From Rhodoferax sp. (GTDB taxonomy: Bacteria; Pseudomonadota; Gammaproteobacteria; Burkholderiales; Burkholderiaceae_C), in assembly GCF_023700745.1 (NCBI RefSeq), contig NZ_JAMPYG010000010.1, forward strand, positions 1-64,000: a DNA stretch of 64,000 nt, given 5' to 3'. Both the position numbers and the translations under genes were made by a program. The notes below the pieces were generated by a model, which saw nothing but the letters and a program-made list of their open reading frames with translations, was not told the DNA's origin and searched no databases. Each line of letters starts with the position of its first letter. The stretch's first letter is position 1. Below, piece after piece: positions 1 to 9,995 of this stretch.

Positions 1-479
1 ACATTGGGGCGCATCAAATGAAAAATCAGGAACATCTCGGCGGTCCAGCGGCCAATGCCACGAATGGCCACCAGTTCGTCGATGATGGCCTCGTCGTCCA
101 TCGCCGTCCAATCCTCCACATGCACTTTGCCACTGTCAAAGTGCAGCGATAAATCCACCAGATACTCCACTTTGCGGGCACTCAAACCGGCCGCCCGCAT
201 GTCGTCAATCTTGAGCCTGAGCACTTGCGCGGGCGTCATCTGTTGTGGCAATTTGGCAAAACGGTCCCATACGGTCTGGGCCGCCTTGACCGATATCTGC
301 TGCCCCACCACACTGCGCGCCAAGGTCGCAAAGGCATCACCCCGGCTTTGCAAGCATGCCTGACCAAACTGGGGAATCAAGCGCTTCATGACACGGTCTT
401 TTTTCATCAGATGCTTGCAGGCATCTTCCCAATAATTGGGCGTCGCAATATTGTCTGGCGCACTCATCACGCAGTCCAT
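1..479 (-). CDS. DNA-3-methyladenine glycosylase II family protein, 3' end cut by window edge
   Basis: This is an HhH-GPD superfamily DNA glycosylase that would excise alkylated bases in base excision repair. I translated it by hand from the minus strand. The protein starts MDCVMSAPDN, contains SVVGQQISVKAA, and has the helix-hairpin-helix segment IRGIGRWTAEMFLIF, which is typical of the AlkA group. The catalytic aspartate normally lies just after this hairpin and is beyond the window edge, so it cannot be checked. The ATG at 479 lies one base from the cysS stop, which suggests translational coupling; a second ATG at 467 is an alternative start. The family call is firm and the exact subgroup is not. 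Confidence 0.85.
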   Translation of the reverse strand, partial: MDCVMSAPDNIATPNYWEDACKHLMKKDRVMKRLIPQFGQACLQSRGDAFATLARSVVGQQISVKAAQTVWDRFAKLPQQMTPAQVLRLKIDDMRAAGLSARKVEYLVDLSLHFDSGKVHVEDWTAMDDEAIIDELVAIRGIGRWTAEMFLIFHLMRPN

Positions 480-480
480 C

Positions 481-1857
481 TCATTTGGCTACTTCCCAGG
501 TGGTACCGCTGGCGGCATCCTTGAGCACAATGCCCATGGCCAGCAGTTCCTGGCGGATACGGTCCGCCTCGGCAAAATTTTTGGCGGCCTTGGCAGCGGC
601 CCGCTCGGCAATGCGCTGGGCAATGTCCTCTTCACTCACCCCGGCACCCGACTGCAAGAACGCATGCGGCTCTTCGTGCAACAAACCCAGGCAGCCACCC
701 AAAGCCTTGAGCAACCCCGCCAGCGCGCCGGAGCGGGTGCGGTTGACCTCGCTGGCCAGGTCAAACAGCACGGCCACTGCTTCCGGCGTGCCGAAGTCGT
801 CGTCCATGGCCGCCTTGAAGCGCGCTGCAAACGGATTTGTCCAGTCGATCGTAACGGCGTCAGGGGTGACCAGGGCCAACGCGGTGTAAAGACGCTTGAG
901 CGACTGGCGGGCATCCTCCAGATGCACATCGCTGTAGTTCAAGGCACTGCGGTAGTGGGCGCGCACGATGAAGAAACGCAGCGTTTCGGCATCAAAACGG
1001 GCCAGAATTTCGCGGATAGTAAAGAAATTGCCCAGGCTCTTGGACATTTTCTCGTTGTCACGCGTGACAAAACCGTTGTGCATCCAGAAACGCGCCAGTG
1101 GCTTCCCGTTGGTACCTTCACTTTGGGCAATTTCGTTTTCGTGATGGGGGAACTGCAGGTCGGCACCGCCGCCATGGATGTCCACCGTCTGCCCCAGAAG
1201 TTCGCCACACATGGCCGAGCACTCGATGTGCCAGCCGGGTCGGCCGACACCATAGACACTGTCCCATTTGGCATCGGCAGGTTCAGCAGGTTTGGCAGAT
1301 TTCCACAGCACAAAGTCCAGCGGATCGGTCTTGCCATCGACGACGGCCACACGCTCACCGGCGCGCAACTCGTCAAGCGATTTGCCGCTGAGCTTGCCGT
1401 AACCGTCAAATTTGCGCACCGCAAAATTCACATCACCATCGCCACTCTGGTAGGCCAGCCCCTTGTCCTTCAATTGACGAATGAGTTTGAGCATGGCCGG
1501 CACATAGTCGGTGGCGCGCGGCTCATAAGTGGGCCGCTCAATGCCCAGCGCATCGGCATCCTGGTGCAGGGCGTCCACCATGCGGTCGGTCAGGGCGCGG
1601 ATGGTTTCACCGTTTTCGAGGGCACGTTTGATGATTTTGTCGTCAATATCGGTCACATTGCGCACATAAGTCACCTGGTAACCACTGCTTTTGAGCCAGC
1701 GCTGCACCACGTCAAAGGCCACCATGGCCCGCGCGTGACCCAGATGACACAAGTCATACACGGTCATGCCGCAGACGTACATGCGTACGTGCCCTGGCTG
1801 CAGGGGGATAAAGGGTTCAATTTCACGCGACAGCGTGTTGAAAATGCGCAAACTCAT
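481..1857 (-). CDS. cysS: Cysteinyl-tRNA synthetase
   Basis: This class I aminoacyl-tRNA synthetase charges tRNA-Cys with cysteine in the cytoplasm. The HIGH-type signature is CHLGHARAM near residue 38, and the KMSKS loop appears as [11 protein letters not shown]. The zinc-ligand segments [22 protein letters not shown] and FPHHENE are all present. I chose the ATG at 1857 ([16 protein letters not shown]) because it gives 458 residues, close to the 461 of E. coli CysS. The longer reading frame, starting 34 codons upstream, has no family match at its front. The DNA glycosylase gene follows directly and is probably cotranscribed. Confidence 0.97.
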   Translation of the reverse strand: MSLRIFNTLSREIEPFIPLQPGHVRMYVCGMTVYDLCHLGHARAMVAFDVVQRWLKSSGYQVTYVRNVTDIDDKIIKRALENGETIRALTDRMVDALHQDADALGIERPTYEPRATDYVPAMLKLIRQLKDKGLAYQSGDGDVNFAVRKFDGYGKLSGKSLDELRAGERVAVVDGKTDPLDFVLWKSAKPAEPADAKWDSVYGVGRPGWHIECSAMCGELLGQTVDIHGGGADLQFPHHENEIAQSEGTNGKPLARFWMHNGFVTRDNEKMSKSLGNFFTIREILARFDAETLRFFIVRAHYRSALNYSDVHLEDARQSLKRLYTALALVTPDAVTIDWTNPFAARFKAAMDDDFGTPEAVAVLFDLASEVNRTRSGALAGLLKALGGCLGLLHEEPHAFLQSGAGVSEEDIAQRIAERAAAKAAKNFAEADRIRQELLAMGIVLKDAASGTTWEVAK

Positions 1858-2049
1858 GGGTCTTTCAAATCGGATGTAAAGGGCAAAGCTGCGCCCATCA
1901 AGGTGCGCCGGCGTGGTCATGGGGCGCGGCAGGCAGTGGTCAACCGGCTCCCCAAGCAACGACCCTCAGCTACAATGATCGTCAGTATAAGGCCCTGCCT
2001 TCACCCGCTTTCTGGCAGATCAAGCCCCCTCAATCGGACCTATCCACCC

Positions 2050-2592
2050 ATGAAGCACGCCCGTTCAGTCATTTTCAAATCCTTGCGTTGGCTCACCCTT
2101 CTGGGCACGCTGGTGGCACTGTCGAGCCAGGCCGACGAGTACGCCGATACCAACCAGTTGGTGCGCGCCAACAAATTCACCGAGGCTCTGGCCAAGGTGG
2201 ACAATTACCTGACCAGCAAACCTGCCGACCCCCAAATGCGCTTTCTCAAGGGTGTGATCCAGCGCAATCTGGGCCAGCCCGCTGCCGCCATTGCCACGTT
2301 CACCAAGCTGACCGAAGACTACCCTGAACTGCCCGAGCCCTACAACAACCTGGCTGTGCTTTACGCGGGCCAGGGCCAGTATGACAAGGCCCGTGTCACT
2401 TTGGAAATGGCCGTTCGCACCAACCCCAACTACGCCACCGCCCACGAAAACCTGGGTGATGTGTATGTCCGACTCGCCAGCCAGGCCTACAACAAGGCCT
2501 TGCTGCTCGACAGCAGCAACAACACGGTGCCGCCCAAGCTGACCTTGACACTCGACGTGTTCAAGCCCAAGCTGGCACCCAAAAAAGAGTGA
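2050..2592 (+). CDS. TPR-repeat protein with signal peptide
   Basis: This 180-residue protein has an N-terminal export signal (SLRWLTLLGTLVALSSQA, cleavage likely before DEY). Tetratricopeptide repeats follow from about residue 30 to 150, for example PEPYNNLAVLYAGQGQYDKA and ATAHENLGDVYVRLASQAYNKA. It therefore probably acts in the periplasm as a protein-protein interaction scaffold. The partner is not evident. The gene is divergent from cysS, and the ppiA stop-start spacing (5 bp) puts it at the head of a four-gene run with two cyclophilins and lpxH. The start is the ATG at 2050, since upstream sequence in the same frame only mirrors cysS. Confidence 0.85.
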   Translation: MKHARSVIFKSLRWLTLLGTLVALSSQADEYADTNQLVRANKFTEALAKVDNYLTSKPADPQMRFLKGVIQRNLGQPAAAIATFTKLTEDYPELPEPYNNLAVLYAGQGQYDKARVTLEMAVRTNPNYATAHENLGDVYVRLASQAYNKALLLDSSNNTVPPKLTLTLDVFKPKLAPKKE

Positions 2593-2596
2593 TCGC

Positions 2597-3193
2597 ATGA
2601 ACTTCAAGACCATCTGCGCCCTGACCCGCACCACGATGACAGCAGCCGTGCTGTTTACTGCCGCCAATCTGGCATTGGCGCAAGCCGCCCCAAAGGTTAA
2701 ATTTGCCACGTCTGCGGGAGATTTTGTGGTTGAGGTGTACCCAGACAAGGCGCCCAAAACCGTCGAAAATTTTTTGCAGTACGTCAAGGACAAGCACTAT
2801 GACGGCACCCTATTCCACCGTGTGATCAACAACTTCATGATCCAGGGTGGTGGCTTTGATGCCGGCTACCAACAAAAACCCACCCGTGCCCCGGTGCTGC
2901 ACGAAGGTCGCCAGGCCATGGAAAAAGGTTTGCGCAATATGACCGGCACGCTGGCCATGGCGCGCACCAACGACCCGCAGTCTGCCACCGCCCAGTTTTT
3001 CATCAACGTCAAAGACAATGGCTTCCTGGACCCCAGCGTTCAAGCCTTTGGTTACACGGTTTTTGGTAAAGTCGTTTCAGGCATGGACGTGGTCAACACC
3101 ATCAAGACCACGCCGACCGGCGCCGGTGGCCCCTTTGGCTCTGACGTGCCCAAAACCCCTATTCTTATCAACTCTGCAACCCTGGTGAAATAA
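2597..3193 (+). CDS. ppiA: Periplasmic cyclophilin-type peptidylprolyl isomerase
   Basis: This protein catalyses cis-trans isomerisation of X-Pro bonds in exported proteins. A signal peptide covers about the first 28 residues (AAVLFTAANLALA before QAAPKVKF). The cyclophilin core shows FHRVINNFMIQGGGF, where the Arg is the catalytic residue, then [18 protein letters not shown]. At 198 residues it is the usual length for the exported form. It sits 5 bp after the TPR gene and 3 bp before a second, signal-less cyclophilin gene, so the pair looks like a duplication that supplies both compartments. Confidence 0.95.
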   Translation: MNFKTICALTRTTMTAAVLFTAANLALAQAAPKVKFATSAGDFVVEVYPDKAPKTVENFLQYVKDKHYDGTLFHRVINNFMIQGGGFDAGYQQKPTRAPVLHEGRQAMEKGLRNMTGTLAMARTNDPQSATAQFFINVKDNGFLDPSVQAFGYTVFGKVVSGMDVVNTIKTTPTGAGGPFGSDVPKTPILINSATLVK

Positions 3194-3196
3194 ATC

Positions 3197-3703
3197 ATGA
3201 GCAACCCCCAAGTCGAACTCCACGTCAAAAACTACGGCACCATCACGCTTGAACTCGACGCCGAGAAAGCGCCCAAGTGCGCCGCCAACTTTCTGGCCTA
3301 TGTCAACAAGGGCCATTACAACAACACCATTTTTCACCGCGTGATTCCCGGCTTCATGGTGCAAGGCGGCGGCATGGAACCCGGCATGGCACAAAAACCG
3401 TGTGATGCACCGATCGAAAACGAAGCCAACAACGGCCTGAAAAATCTGAACTACACCGTGGCCATGGCGCGCACCTCCGACCCGCACTCGGCCACTGCCC
3501 AGTTTTTCATCAACGTGGCCGACAACGGCTTCCTGAACCACACCGCGCCCAGCGCCCAGGGCTGGGGTTACGCCGTGTTTGGCAAGGTGGTGGCGGGCAC
3601 CGAGGTGGTGGACAAGATCAAGACGGTCAAAACCGGCCGCAAGGGCTACCATGACGACGTGCCGCTGGAAGATGTGGTGATCGAAAAAGCCGTCGCCTTG
3701 TAA
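3197..3703 (+). CDS. ppiB: Cytoplasmic cyclophilin-type peptidylprolyl isomerase
   Basis: This is a proline isomerase without a signal peptide, 168 residues long, close to E. coli PpiB (164). Conserved segments are [36 protein letters not shown] and [19 protein letters not shown]. It is highly similar to the exported paralogue immediately upstream but starts directly at the beta strand ([16 protein letters not shown]), which fits a cytoplasmic location. It is probably cotranscribed with ppiA and lpxH. Confidence 0.96.
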   Translation: MSNPQVELHVKNYGTITLELDAEKAPKCAANFLAYVNKGHYNNTIFHRVIPGFMVQGGGMEPGMAQKPCDAPIENEANNGLKNLNYTVAMARTSDPHSATAQFFINVADNGFLNHTAPSAQGWGYAVFGKVVAGTEVVDKIKTVKTGRKGYHDDVPLEDVVIEKAVAL

Positions 3704-3719
3704 ACACCCGGGGTTTCAG

Positions 3720-4553
3720 ATGCCCCAACATGCACCAGCGGACGACGCCGGGGAAACCCTCAGGGGTTTCATGGTAACGGCCCAAGCCCACTGGCGCAGC
3801 CTTGATTTCATTTCTGACCTGCACCTGCAGGCCAGTGAACCCGCCACCTTCACCGCCTGGCAGCGCTACATGGCCGGCACGCCGGCCGATGCGCTGTTCA
3901 TTCTGGGGGATTTGTTCGAGGTCTGGGTGGGTGACGACAGCACCGCTACACCTGGCGACCCCGACAGTGATTTTGCGTTGCAGTGCCAACGGGTCCTGCA
4001 TGCAACGTCGGCGCGACTGCCGGTGTATTTCATGCACGGCAACCGCGATTTTTTGCTCGGTGAGCACTTTGCCAAGGCTTGCGGCATGACGCTGCTGCCC
4101 GACCCGGCTGCGCTCGACTTTGATGGCCAGCGCTACCTGCTGTCACATGGTGACGCCCTGTGCCTGGACGATGTGGACTACCAGCAGTTCCGCCGGCAAG
4201 TGCGCAACCCGGCATGGCAGACTAATTTTCTGGCCAAACCCCTGGCCGAGCGTCAGGCCATTGCGCGTGGACTACGCGCCCAAAGCGAAGCACTCAAAAT
4301 GAGTGGCACCAGCTATGCCGATGTTGATGCAGGAATGGCACGGTCCTGGTTGCGCGCCAATCAGGCCAGCACCCTGATCCACGGTCACACCCATCGGCCC
4401 AAAGACCACGTGCTGGATGCCACCGCACAGCCGGCCTTGCGCCGCCTGGTGCTGAGCGACTGGGATGCGACCGCACCGTTGCCACGGCTGGAAGTGTTGC
4501 GCCTGCAGGCTGGCCACGCACCCAGGCGCGTGGCTCTGGCGCCAGGGCATTAA
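3720..4553 (+). CDS. lpxH: UDP-2,3-diacylglucosamine diphosphatase
   Basis: LpxH hydrolyses UDP-2,3-diacylglucosamine to lipid X in lipid A synthesis, at the inner face of the cytoplasmic membrane. The metallophosphoesterase motifs are all visible: FISDLHL, ILGDLFEVWVGDD, MHGNRDF, LSHGDALCLDD and IHGHTHRP. The frame opens at 3720, but the segment before residue 18 is not conserved in the family, so the ATG at 3771 (MVTAQAHWRSLDFISDLHL) is a serious alternative start. The stop codon shares the TTAA at 4550-4553 with the stop of the convergent DUF349 gene. Confidence 0.93.
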   Translation: MPQHAPADDAGETLRGFMVTAQAHWRSLDFISDLHLQASEPATFTAWQRYMAGTPADALFILGDLFEVWVGDDSTATPGDPDSDFALQCQRVLHATSARLPVYFMHGNRDFLLGEHFAKACGMTLLPDPAALDFDGQRYLLSHGDALCLDDVDYQQFRRQVRNPAWQTNFLAKPLAERQAIARGLRAQSEALKMSGTSYADVDAGMARSWLRANQASTLIHGHTHRPKDHVLDATAQPALRRLVLSDWDATAPLPRLEVLRLQAGHAPRRVALAPGH

Positions 4554-7297
4554 GGCTTCAGCAGCACTTTCAGGACATTTTGCACACGGCGCACCTGCGC
4601 CGCATCAAAAGCGGATGCCAGCACCGTGGCCGCATCCTGCACCCAGGTTTGCGCCGGTGCCGGGTCGTTACGCTTGGTCAGCAACTGCAACTGGTACATG
4701 CGCCGCGCGCTCAACTGCTCGGCAGGCGTTGGCACTTCGGCGGCCATTTCAAGGCGCAACAGTGCGGTAGCAGCCTCACCGGAGGCAGGCTGCGCCACCG
4801 CCTTGACCCAGGCACTGCGTGCCGCCGGGCTCACCCGGCTGCCGAGTTCCTGCACCGTGGGCACCTGGGCAGGATCACGCGTCTCCCAGGCGGTCAGCAA
4901 ATGCGTCAAGGCTTCGCCATGGGCCTGGGCGGCCAGCTTGCGCAAGGCAAACTGGGCCTGCTCCAACGCGTCACGCTGGGCACGGAAAGCGGCATCGCCA
5001 AGGCGCGGGGCATCAAGGCGCTCGCCATAAGCGGGGCGATCCGTGCGCGCATCGCGGCGCGGACCACGGTCATCCATGCGACCCGAGCCACGTGCATCAC
5101 GTGCAGCGTCGCGACCCGCGGGACGGCCAGCGTCCTTGCGGTCACCAAACTTGCCGCCGCGGCCTTGTGCTGCAGGCTCTTCCTTTTTCATGCCCGGGCG
5201 ATCATCGCCACGCATGGCCACCACACGCTTGGGAGCGGCCACAGGTTTGACCGGTTCGGAGGCTGCTTCGGTTGCCTCACCAGCGGCGCCTTCTTGAGCG
5301 ACGTCAGGTGTCTCGGTAGCCATGGGCGTTTCAGCCACGGCCTCACCCTGCGCTGCGGCGGTGTCGGTCTCGGCAGGACCTGCCGCCACAACCGCAGCCT
5401 GGGCCAGGCGCTGACCAGACAGTGCGGCCTCGAGCGCGCTCATGGCGCTGCGAATGGCCTGGGCATCACCCGAGGCATTGGCTGCCTGTAGCACTTTGGA
5501 GGCTTCCAGCACGATGCGGTCGCGCTCGCTCAAGGCGTTTTGGGCTTTCTCGCGCTCGGCGGTCTTGCGGTTAAACGCCTCGTCAATCGGTTTGCGGAAG
5601 GCGTCCCACAGCTTTTGCTCCTGACGGCGGTCGATGGGTACACGGTGTGCCTCGGCCTGCCAGCGCTGCTGCAGCGCCTTGACGGCGTCGATGCGCAACA
5701 TGGCCTCTGCCCCCAGGGCCCGGGCTTCGTCAATCATGGCGTGGCGTGCTTGCAGACTTTGTTTTTGCAAGCTTTCCAGCGGGCCTGCCGCGTGGTCGAT
5801 GGCGGCCTTCCAGAGCGGTTGCAGCTCGGCAAACATCTTTTCGCCAATGTGGCCAGCCTCACGCCAGCGATCAGCAAACTGGTGCAGCACGCGGCTAAAG
5901 CCTTTCCAGTCGTCGTCCAGCGCGACCCGGTTGGCCTCGGCCCAGGCCTTGACTTCCTCGATCAGGGCCAGGCGCTGGGCACGGTGCTCGGCCGACTCGG
6001 CCTTCATTTTTTCGAGCCAGGCCTCGACCACCTTGTGGGCTTCGTTGCAGGCTTCATCAAAGCGCTTCCAGAGCATGTGGTTGGGCACGCCGCCCTGGTC
6101 GGTCAGCTTCCACTGTTCGCGCAAGCCACGCAAGAGGTCTTGCATTTTGCGACCGCCAATGGCCTGGCCTTCGGGACGTTTGAGCAAGCCCTCGGCTTTG
6201 GCCACCAGTTCCTCACGCAGTTGGTCGGCACGCCAGCGCTGCCAGCCCTCGAGTTCACCCGCTGCCACCAGCGCCGCATGCGCCTGGGCTTCGAGCTTGT
6301 CATCAATCAGACGACCGTTGTCCTTGAGCGCCTGACGCAGCGCATTGGCGGCACCAGCGCTGGCTTTGCCATGGCCCTGGGCCATTTCATGTTCCAGCTT
6401 GGCCAGCACTTCCGCCACGTAAGCAGTGGCTTTGGCGCGAATTTCGGGGTCCACCTTGGGTTTGGCCTGCGTCACGGCCGGCTCCAGCGGCAGACCCCGC
6501 GCCAGACGCAGTTCATCGGCCCACACCGGTACCTTGGGCAAGGGCGCTGCCGCGTCCTGAGAGGCGGCAATGGTGAGTGCCAGGGCATCCTGGAAAGCCT
6601 GCCAAACCAGTTGTAGCTGGGCTTGGGCATCGTGCAACTGGGTCACAAAACGAACGTCCACACTGGACCAGTTGGCATCGGCCACCAGTGCATCGGCCTC
6701 AGTTTGCCAGTGGACCACATCAGCCGCCAGGGCCTCCTGGGCGGCCTGGGCATCGGTCCAGGGTTTGGTGGACAGCACTTCAATGCGCTGCGCCAGCAGC
6801 ACCGCTGCCTCGCGCTGCACCTGCACCCGGTGCTGCAGGTCTTCTATGGCGCGCACCCGCTCCACCAGCTGGGCTTTCAAACCGGCCAGAGGCTCTTTGC
6901 TCAGCGGCGCGCCAGCTTTGGCGGCATCACGCTGCCAGGCCAGGGCATCGGCCAGATTGAGCTTGCTCAGAGCCAGCAGCGCCTGGGCTTTGTCGGCCCA
7001 TTCCAACGCAATGGTAGCCTGCGTCTTGCTGCGCTTGATCTCATCGAGCTTTTCGCGCAGCAACTTGGCGGCACCCTTGTCTTTGCCACTGAGCTCCTTG
7101 AATACCTGCTGCAACTGCTCGCTGCCCGGGCTGGTAGCCAGCCATTCGCGGATGCAGGCCATGCGCTCACCCGAGGTTTGCGCAGAAAACGCACCATGCG
7201 TGAGCGCATCCAGCGGATGAACTTCGGAGGTTTTGGCGCTGACGGCAGGCGCGTCAGGCGTGGGATTTGCTTTGCTTTGGGTAGAAAAAGGGAACAT
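4550..7297 (-). CDS. DUF349 repeat protein, about 915 residues
   Basis: This is a large alanine-rich, mostly helical cytoplasmic protein with repeated DUF349-type segments (for example LREQWKLTDQGGVPNHMLWKRFDEAC and LQQRWQAEAHRVPIDRRQEQKLWDAFR). Around residues 660-790 there is a low-complexity linker rich in Arg, Gly and Asp (RKDAGRPAGRDAARDARG), reminiscent of RNA-binding tails. A C-terminal helical domain follows. The function is not established. I chose the ATG at 7297 (MFPFSTQSKANPTP) rather than the frame opening at 7417, because the upstream part runs into the terminator hairpin. The frame also shows no internal start with better signals. Confidence 0.85.
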   Translation of the reverse strand: MFPFSTQSKANPTPDAPAVSAKTSEVHPLDALTHGAFSAQTSGERMACIREWLATSPGSEQLQQVFKELSGKDKGAAKLLREKLDEIKRSKTQATIALEWADKAQALLALSKLNLADALAWQRDAAKAGAPLSKEPLAGLKAQLVERVRAIEDLQHRVQVQREAAVLLAQRIEVLSTKPWTDAQAAQEALAADVVHWQTEADALVADANWSSVDVRFVTQLHDAQAQLQLVWQAFQDALALTIAASQDAAAPLPKVPVWADELRLARGLPLEPAVTQAKPKVDPEIRAKATAYVAEVLAKLEHEMAQGHGKASAGAANALRQALKDNGRLIDDKLEAQAHAALVAAGELEGWQRWRADQLREELVAKAEGLLKRPEGQAIGGRKMQDLLRGLREQWKLTDQGGVPNHMLWKRFDEACNEAHKVVEAWLEKMKAESAEHRAQRLALIEEVKAWAEANRVALDDDWKGFSRVLHQFADRWREAGHIGEKMFAELQPLWKAAIDHAAGPLESLQKQSLQARHAMIDEARALGAEAMLRIDAVKALQQRWQAEAHRVPIDRRQEQKLWDAFRKPIDEAFNRKTAEREKAQNALSERDRIVLEASKVLQAANASGDAQAIRSAMSALEAALSGQRLAQAAVVAAGPAETDTAAAQGEAVAETPMATETPDVAQEGAAGEATEAASEPVKPVAAPKRVVAMRGDDRPGMKKEEPAAQGRGGKFGDRKDAGRPAGRDAARDARGSGRMDDRGPRRDARTDRPAYGERLDAPRLGDAAFRAQRDALEQAQFALRKLAAQAHGEALTHLLTAWETRDPAQVPTVQELGSRVSPAARSAWVKAVAQPASGEAATALLRLEMAAEVPTPAEQLSARRMYQLQLLTKRNDPAPAQTWVQDAATVLASAFDAAQVRRVQNVLKVLLKP

Positions 7298-7416
7298 CGA
7301 CGTCGCGCACAAAAGTGAGAAAGTGCCCACTGCGAGGCAGCGGGAATAAACGCGTATTTTCGCCGGGTTTTGGCGCCCGGCAAAAAAACAATTTGGACAG
7401 CCGCCAGCATAAGACA

Positions 7417-7451
7417 AAAGCCCCGCGCGCTGGTGCGGCGCGCGGGGCTTT
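7417..7451 (-). terminator. Rho-independent terminator of the lipoprotein gene
   Basis: A perfect 14-bp GC-rich stem (arms 7417-7430 and 7438-7451) surrounds a 7-base loop. It is followed on the minus strand by a T-rich tract. It lies 15 bp past the stop of the lipoprotein gene and upstream of the DUF349 start, so it separates the two minus-strand units. On the plus strand only three T follow, so it should act weakly in that direction. Confidence 0.9.
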
Positions 7452-7465
7452 CAACGGATAAATCC

Positions 7466-9844
7466 TTATCGGCGCTGCCCGATAACGCTACCAGTCGAAG
7501 GTTGCGACAGGGTGTCGGTAAATGTTCCACTGACACCACCCGTCAGGAAATTCAAGTTCCCTGTGACGGTGCTGGTGGCAGGACTATCGTTGCTACTGTC
7601 AGTCCAAGTAAACGCACCGGTAGCCGGGTTCGTGACCGTTGCAGAGCAGGTGATGGGGGTTGAACCTTCCCGGCAGGAGACATTGCCATTGCCCCCGATA
7701 GTCAAAGTGATTCCGTTCCCACCCATATTTGCTGCGTCACGGAAGTCCCAGGTTCCCTGGTAAGAAGCCGCCGTCAGCGCAAGTGGCACTGACGGATCTT
7801 CCGGTGTCAAGCCAAGTTGTGTCAGCAAGGCCGTGGCCGCCACGGTGTTCAGGCGTGCGCTGTTAAACACACCTGGCTTGTTCTGAAAGCCCGAATAGAC
7901 CAGGCCGCCGCGTTCGACGAATACCCGGGTGTAGGTCAAAGGCGATGTCTGTGCAGGCAGGTTGTTCAGTGTCATGACACGGGCATCACCCAGGGTGGCT
8001 ATAACGTACGAACCGGTGCCGATGACTGTGCAGTTGCGGGTCGAGCCGTTGTTGAAACGCTCCTTGCACGCGTAGTAGGTGACCGGGTTGGTACCGGTGC
8101 CTTTGAATGCCATGCGAAGTTTCGTGTTGCTGGTGTAAAAACCGGGGGCCGCGCCCGTGCCAACGGGTGCCGAACCAATCGTGCCGAGGCTCACCGTGCT
8201 GTTGGCCCACGCCTCATTGACCGAGTCGGGGTTGGTGTACGTGACGTTTTGATACACGAAGCTGCCCGGCAACCCAAAACTGCAAGGCATCCCTGTCATG
8301 GCGCTGATCATGCCCTCCAGCGTGCTGCTGCTGGTGCCGTTGGTATTCTGGAATTCGGTGGAGTTGCATCCCACACCAGCGCCTTGCGTGGTGGCATCAC
8401 CGCCAGCCGAAACCGCCGAACTGTACTGGTTAACCACGTTGCTCACGCCGACCGGGTTGCTGCTACCAGGGTAATAACTGATGGCCGTCGTCAGATCGGT
8501 TGCGCTGTTGTAGAGCAAAGATGCGCCTGCGGGAAAGGTCGCACTACCCAACAAGGTGGTCAGCGTGCCAGCTGTGTTGTCGCCAATCGACAGGTTGGTG
8601 TAGCCCGCCGCACGCACGTCAGTGATGACACCCGCCAAAGTCTTGCCCGCGATGTCAAAGGTGGCGCGACTGGACTTGCCGGTGGCCGCGTTGTTGCAGT
8701 GGTTGTAGCTGCTGTTGCCCTGCGCATCGCGCACGCTGGAGGTGTTCTCAAAGTTGATGGGGCAATTGGCCCAGGCACTGCCACTCCAGTACAGGTCTGC
8801 GCCACGCCATGGGTCGCTGCCGCTGCCCCACTTGGCCAGGTTGCCGGTATTGTTGCGGTAACGACGTTCCACGTACCTGATATTGTTGTTGGCATCCGGC
8901 GTGTTTTGCGCCAGAGATGCAGTGAAGACGCGGGCGAAGAAATTGGAAGTGTCCGTGAAATTCAGATTGTTCAGGGTGAATCCGGCACTCGGGGTATCTG
9001 TGGTGGACGCGGTCTGGTTGTTGATGGCCACCGCCGTCGCGATGGAGGTGGTGGTCAGGCCCGAATCGGTCACCAGGGTGGTCGCTGCTGCCAGCAGCGC
9101 CGCTTCCATGTCTTCCTGGGTGGTTGCGGCAAGCACGGCAGGATCGCTCAAAGCCGCGACTAGCGCTGGCAAAAGTTCCAGCAGCTTCTTCTGAACCGCC
9201 AAGTCGAGATCAGCCTGCGTGATGGTGCTGCCATCCAATGCCTGGGTGCCCAACGAGTCATCAATTGCAGTGGACTGCTGCTGTGTGGTCACCACCACCA
9301 TGCGCGCGACCGTAGCCGCGCTAATGCTGCCGTCCGTAGGTGCTGCCACGGTCGTGTAGTCCTGAAACAGCGAAACGGTGATGCCGGTAACGGCTTGTAC
9401 GGCCGCAGCAGCATCCTCGGTACTGACACCCGTGCTTGCAACCGTCTGTTGCACCAATGTCGTCAGCGGACTCACCACGGCGACCTGATCGGCCGGGGCC
9501 GACAGGGTGAACGGGACGGCTACCGCTCCTGTGTCGGCATCGATTGCATCGGTGCCAACCACGGCAATGACGGGGTACTTGCCGACATCGGCGGCATCCA
9601 CCGTGAGATTGACTTGGCCCGCAGCATCTGTTTTGCCTGAGGGCTCGCCTGTGTCGCAGGCACCGTTGCTGTTTTTGTCCAGACAGACCGTGGCGTTTTG
9701 GATGGCACCGTCAATGACGGTAATCGGTACGCTTGTGGTGGTCACCACCGGGGCGACACTGGAACTCCCGCCACCGCAGCCATAGAGCGAGAGCAGCCCT
9801 GCGCTGACAACGCCAAACAGCAGTCTTTTCAATCTGATTGTCAT
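7466..9844 (-). CDS. Large outer-surface-type lipoprotein, function unknown
   Basis: This 792-residue protein has a lipoprotein signal peptide with lipobox LYGC (Cys 23), followed by a Gly/Ser linker. Around residues 40-110 it has a beta-rich segment with a calcium-loop-like stretch DKNSNGACD and KTDAAGQVNLTV, resembling carboxypeptidase-regulatory-like or invasin-type domains. A helical region (about 120-280) is followed by a long Ser/Thr/Asn-rich beta region with paired cysteines. I do not recognise a catalytic motif. The protein is most likely an outer-membrane or surface lipoprotein involved in binding. It is divergent from a LuxR-type response regulator, which makes control by that two-component pair plausible. 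Confidence 0.8.
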   Translation of the reverse strand: MTIRLKRLLFGVVSAGLLSLYGCGGGSSSVAPVVTTTSVPITVIDGAIQNATVCLDKNSNGACDTGEPSGKTDAAGQVNLTVDAADVGKYPVIAVVGTDAIDADTGAVAVPFTLSAPADQVAVVSPLTTLVQQTVASTGVSTEDAAAAVQAVTGITVSLFQDYTTVAAPTDGSISAATVARMVVVTTQQQSTAIDDSLGTQALDGSTITQADLDLAVQKKLLELLPALVAALSDPAVLAATTQEDMEAALLAAATTLVTDSGLTTTSIATAVAINNQTASTTDTPSAGFTLNNLNFTDTSNFFARVFTASLAQNTPDANNNIRYVERRYRNNTGNLAKWGSGSDPWRGADLYWSGSAWANCPINFENTSSVRDAQGNSSYNHCNNAATGKSSRATFDIAGKTLAGVITDVRAAGYTNLSIGDNTAGTLTTLLGSATFPAGASLLYNSATDLTTAISYYPGSSNPVGVSNVVNQYSSAVSAGGDATTQGAGVGCNSTEFQNTNGTSSSTLEGMISAMTGMPCSFGLPGSFVYQNVTYTNPDSVNEAWANSTVSLGTIGSAPVGTGAAPGFYTSNTKLRMAFKGTGTNPVTYYACKERFNNGSTRNCTVIGTGSYVIATLGDARVMTLNNLPAQTSPLTYTRVFVERGGLVYSGFQNKPGVFNSARLNTVAATALLTQLGLTPEDPSVPLALTAASYQGTWDFRDAANMGGNGITLTIGGNGNVSCREGSTPITCSATVTNPATGAFTWTDSSNDSPATSTVTGNLNFLTGGVSGTFTDTLSQPSTGSVIGQRR

Positions 9845-9910
9845 ATAACCCCCAATAAAATTTTTTGGTAACAGGTCACAAATGTCTTCGGACTGAAGAA
9901 GTCACACCAT

Positions 9911-9924
9911 CCCATATCTATGGG
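9911..9924. promoter_or_regulatory. Perfect 14-bp palindrome between the lipoprotein and response regulator genes
   Basis: CCCATA and TATGGG arms flank a 2-base centre, with the dyad continuing imperfectly outward (CATC before, GATG after). It lies in the 151-bp gap between two divergent genes, a position expected for an operator. A NarL/FixJ-type dimer, such as the product of the adjacent gene at 9996, would bind this kind of short dyad. The assignment is inference. Confidence 0.4.
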
Positions 9925-9995
9925 AGGATGCACGCAAGCGGGAGCAGGCCGCTGCGGTTAAGCTCTGCGCACCCAAGGAACAACGAGGTTGCTAC

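Noticed and set aside
436..2049. Long plus-strand open frame running into the TPR gene
   Set aside because: It is the antisense shadow of cysS; only the part from the ATG at 2050 has a signal peptide and TPR repeats.
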